Assembly (NCBI GenBank): GCA_902795745.1
Contig: CADBMG010000143.1
Location: 1-5,924, forward strand
Length of the DNA stretch: 5,924 bases
Direction: 5' to 3'
Source: an uncultured Pseudomonadota bacterium
GTDB lineage: Bacteria; Pseudomonadota; Alphaproteobacteria; RF32; CAG-239
Under the pieces are notes generated by a model that was not told the origin of the DNA, made no database searches, and worked only from the letters and a program-made list of their open reading frames with translations. This document shows positions 4,912 through 5,924 of the stretch, in pieces (position 1 is the first letter of the stretch; each line of letters begins with the position of its first letter). Position numbers and translations under genes: made by a program.

Positions 4912-5924
4912 TTATGCCGTTTTCTTTAATCTGGTTTTCACCAATTTCGGTTTTGCCCCTTCAGTGACTACCTTTTCATCAATAATAATCTCGGCCACAT
5001 CTTTTTTATCCGGCAATTCGTACATCCATTCCATCAAAATTTCTTCCATAATCGCCCGCAAACCGCGTGCACCGGTTTTACGCTCAATTGCCAGTTTAGC
5101 GATGGCTTGCATAGCATCCGGCAAAATAGTCAACTTTACGTCATCCATATCAAACAACGACACATATTGACTGACCAGAGCATTTTTCGGTTCCGTCAAA
5201 ACCTTAATCAATGCCTTTTCATCAAGCTCATCAAGCGTAGCAATTACCGGAACACGACCGGTAAATTCCGGAATAAGACCGTATTTAACCAAATCTTCCG
5301 GACGTACATCTTTAAGAATTTGCCCGATATTTTTTTCATCTTTTTCAACCTTGGCTCCGAAACCGATAGAATTATTATTTTCCGTTCCATGCTTTTCAAT
5401 AATTTTTTCCAAGCCGGAAAATGCACCACCGCATATAAATAAAATATTGGTCGTATCAACGTGTAAAAACTCCTGTTGCGGATGCTTACGCCCACCTTGA
5501 GGCGGTACATTGGCGACTGTCCCTTCGACTATTTTCAACAAAGCTTGTTGAACTCCCTCTCCCGAAACATCTCGGGTAATAGATGGGCCATCGGTTTTGC
5601 GTGAAATCTTATCAATTTCATCAATATAGATAATTCCACGCTGCGCTTTTTCTATATCATAATTGGCATTTTGCACTAGCTTCAAGATAATATTTTCGAC
5701 ATCTTCGCCAACATAACCTGCTTCGGTTAAGGTCGTGGCATCGGCAATGGCGAACGGCACATTCAAAATACGAGCCAAAGTCTGCGCCAACAATGTTTTA
5801 CCACAACCGGTAGAGCCAATCAAAATAACATTAGACTTGGTAATATCCACCTCACCTTTTTTCGGATTATTAAGCCGCTTATAATGGTTATATACAGCAA
5901 CAGAAAGTACCTTTTTGGCGTAAT
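4912..5924 (-). CDS. clpX: ClpX, ATP-dependent unfoldase of the ClpXP protease (5' end beyond window)
   Basis: ClpX is an AAA+ hexamer that recognises tagged substrates, unfolds them and threads them into ClpP in the cytoplasm. The 336 codons visible cover the whole AAA+ region. The N-terminal zinc-binding domain, roughly 80-90 residues, is missing. The frame continues unbroken to 5924, reading AKKVLSVAVYNHYKRL, so the GTG at 5850 is not the true start. Within the fragment, Walker A is GSTGCGKT (36-43), pore loop 1 is GYVG (69-72), Walker B ends in Asp101-Glu102, the RKH loop is at 145-147, the ClpP-docking IGF is at 186-188, and a sensor 2 GARGLR follows near the C-terminus. All are intact. 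The Cys in Walker A is usual for alphaproteobacteria; the Ser replacing Pro is not. No lon gene follows, as it does in many proteobacteria. Confidence 0.97.
   Translation of the reverse strand, partial: YAKKVLSVAVYNHYKRLNNPKKGEVDITKSNVILIGSTGCGKTLLAQTLARILNVPFAIADATTLTEAGYVGEDVENIILKLVQNANYDIEKAQRGIIYIDEIDKISRKTDGPSITRDVSGEGVQQALLKIVEGTVANVPPQGGRKHPQQEFLHVDTTNILFICGGAFSGLEKIIEKHGTENNNSIGFGAKVEKDEKNIGQILKDVRPEDLVKYGLIPEFTGRVPVIATLDELDEKALIKVLTEPKNALVSQYVSLFDMDDVKLTILPDAMQAIAKLAIERKTGARGLRAIMEEILMEWMYELPDKKDVAEIIIDEKVVTEGAKPKLVKTRLKKTA

Noticed and set aside
4844..5510. Frames on both strands within and around clpX
   Set aside because: ClpX motifs run continuously through this region in one frame, and the other frames lack any conserved content.
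5850..5850. GTG as the start of ClpX
   Set aside because: The frame continues upstream with conserved ClpX sequence (AKKVLSVAVYNHYKRL) to the window edge.

Overview
The window reads as a stretch of an AT-rich (low-GC) bacterial chromosome, most likely from an uncultured, host- or gut-associated alphaproteobacterium. The best evidence is the ClpX fragment at the right end. Its Walker A region carries the Cys variant followed by LLAQTLARI, and its VDTTNILFICGGAF and LTEPKNALV stretches follow the alphaproteobacterial form of the family. A fermentative lifestyle is suggested, but not proven, by an L-lactate-type dehydrogenase. The left end carries a serine recombinase of the Mpi type best known from Bacteroidota. 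Both lineages share the animal gut, so horizontal transfer there is plausible.

Layout, left to right. (1) 1-544, minus: 5' portion of an Mpi-like serine recombinase, cut by the window edge, with a strong promoter and a hairpin over its ribosome-binding site. (2) 781-1449, plus: an unrecognised 222-aa protein divergent from the recombinase and ending in a hairpin. Its arginine codons are nearly all AGA, unlike the core genes nearby. (3) 1561-2040, minus: YbaK-type Cys-tRNA(Pro) deacylase. (4) 2206-3150, plus: L-lactate dehydrogenase with the FBP-site residues retained. (5) 3202-3919, minus: a two-gene unit of a TerB-like protein and a small unknown protein overlapping by 8 nt. (6) 4085-4874, plus: a two-gene unit of unknown proteins, preceded by two palindromes 22 bp apart. 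(7) 4912-5924, minus: ClpX, the ATPase of the ClpXP protease, with its N-terminus beyond the window.

Transcription alternates regularly. Divergent pairs share short promoter regions (545-780, 2041-2205, 3920-4084). Convergent pairs share one hairpin terminator each (1475-1500, 3173-3199, 4876-4907). Apart from the two small operons, each gene appears to be its own transcription unit. The core genes (ybaK, ldh, clpX) do translation quality control, redox balance during fermentation and protein quality control. They do not form one pathway. The most unusual parts are the recombinase/orphan pair on the left and the palindrome-controlled orphan pair at 4085-4874. No tRNA, rRNA, CRISPR array or complete insertion sequence was seen.
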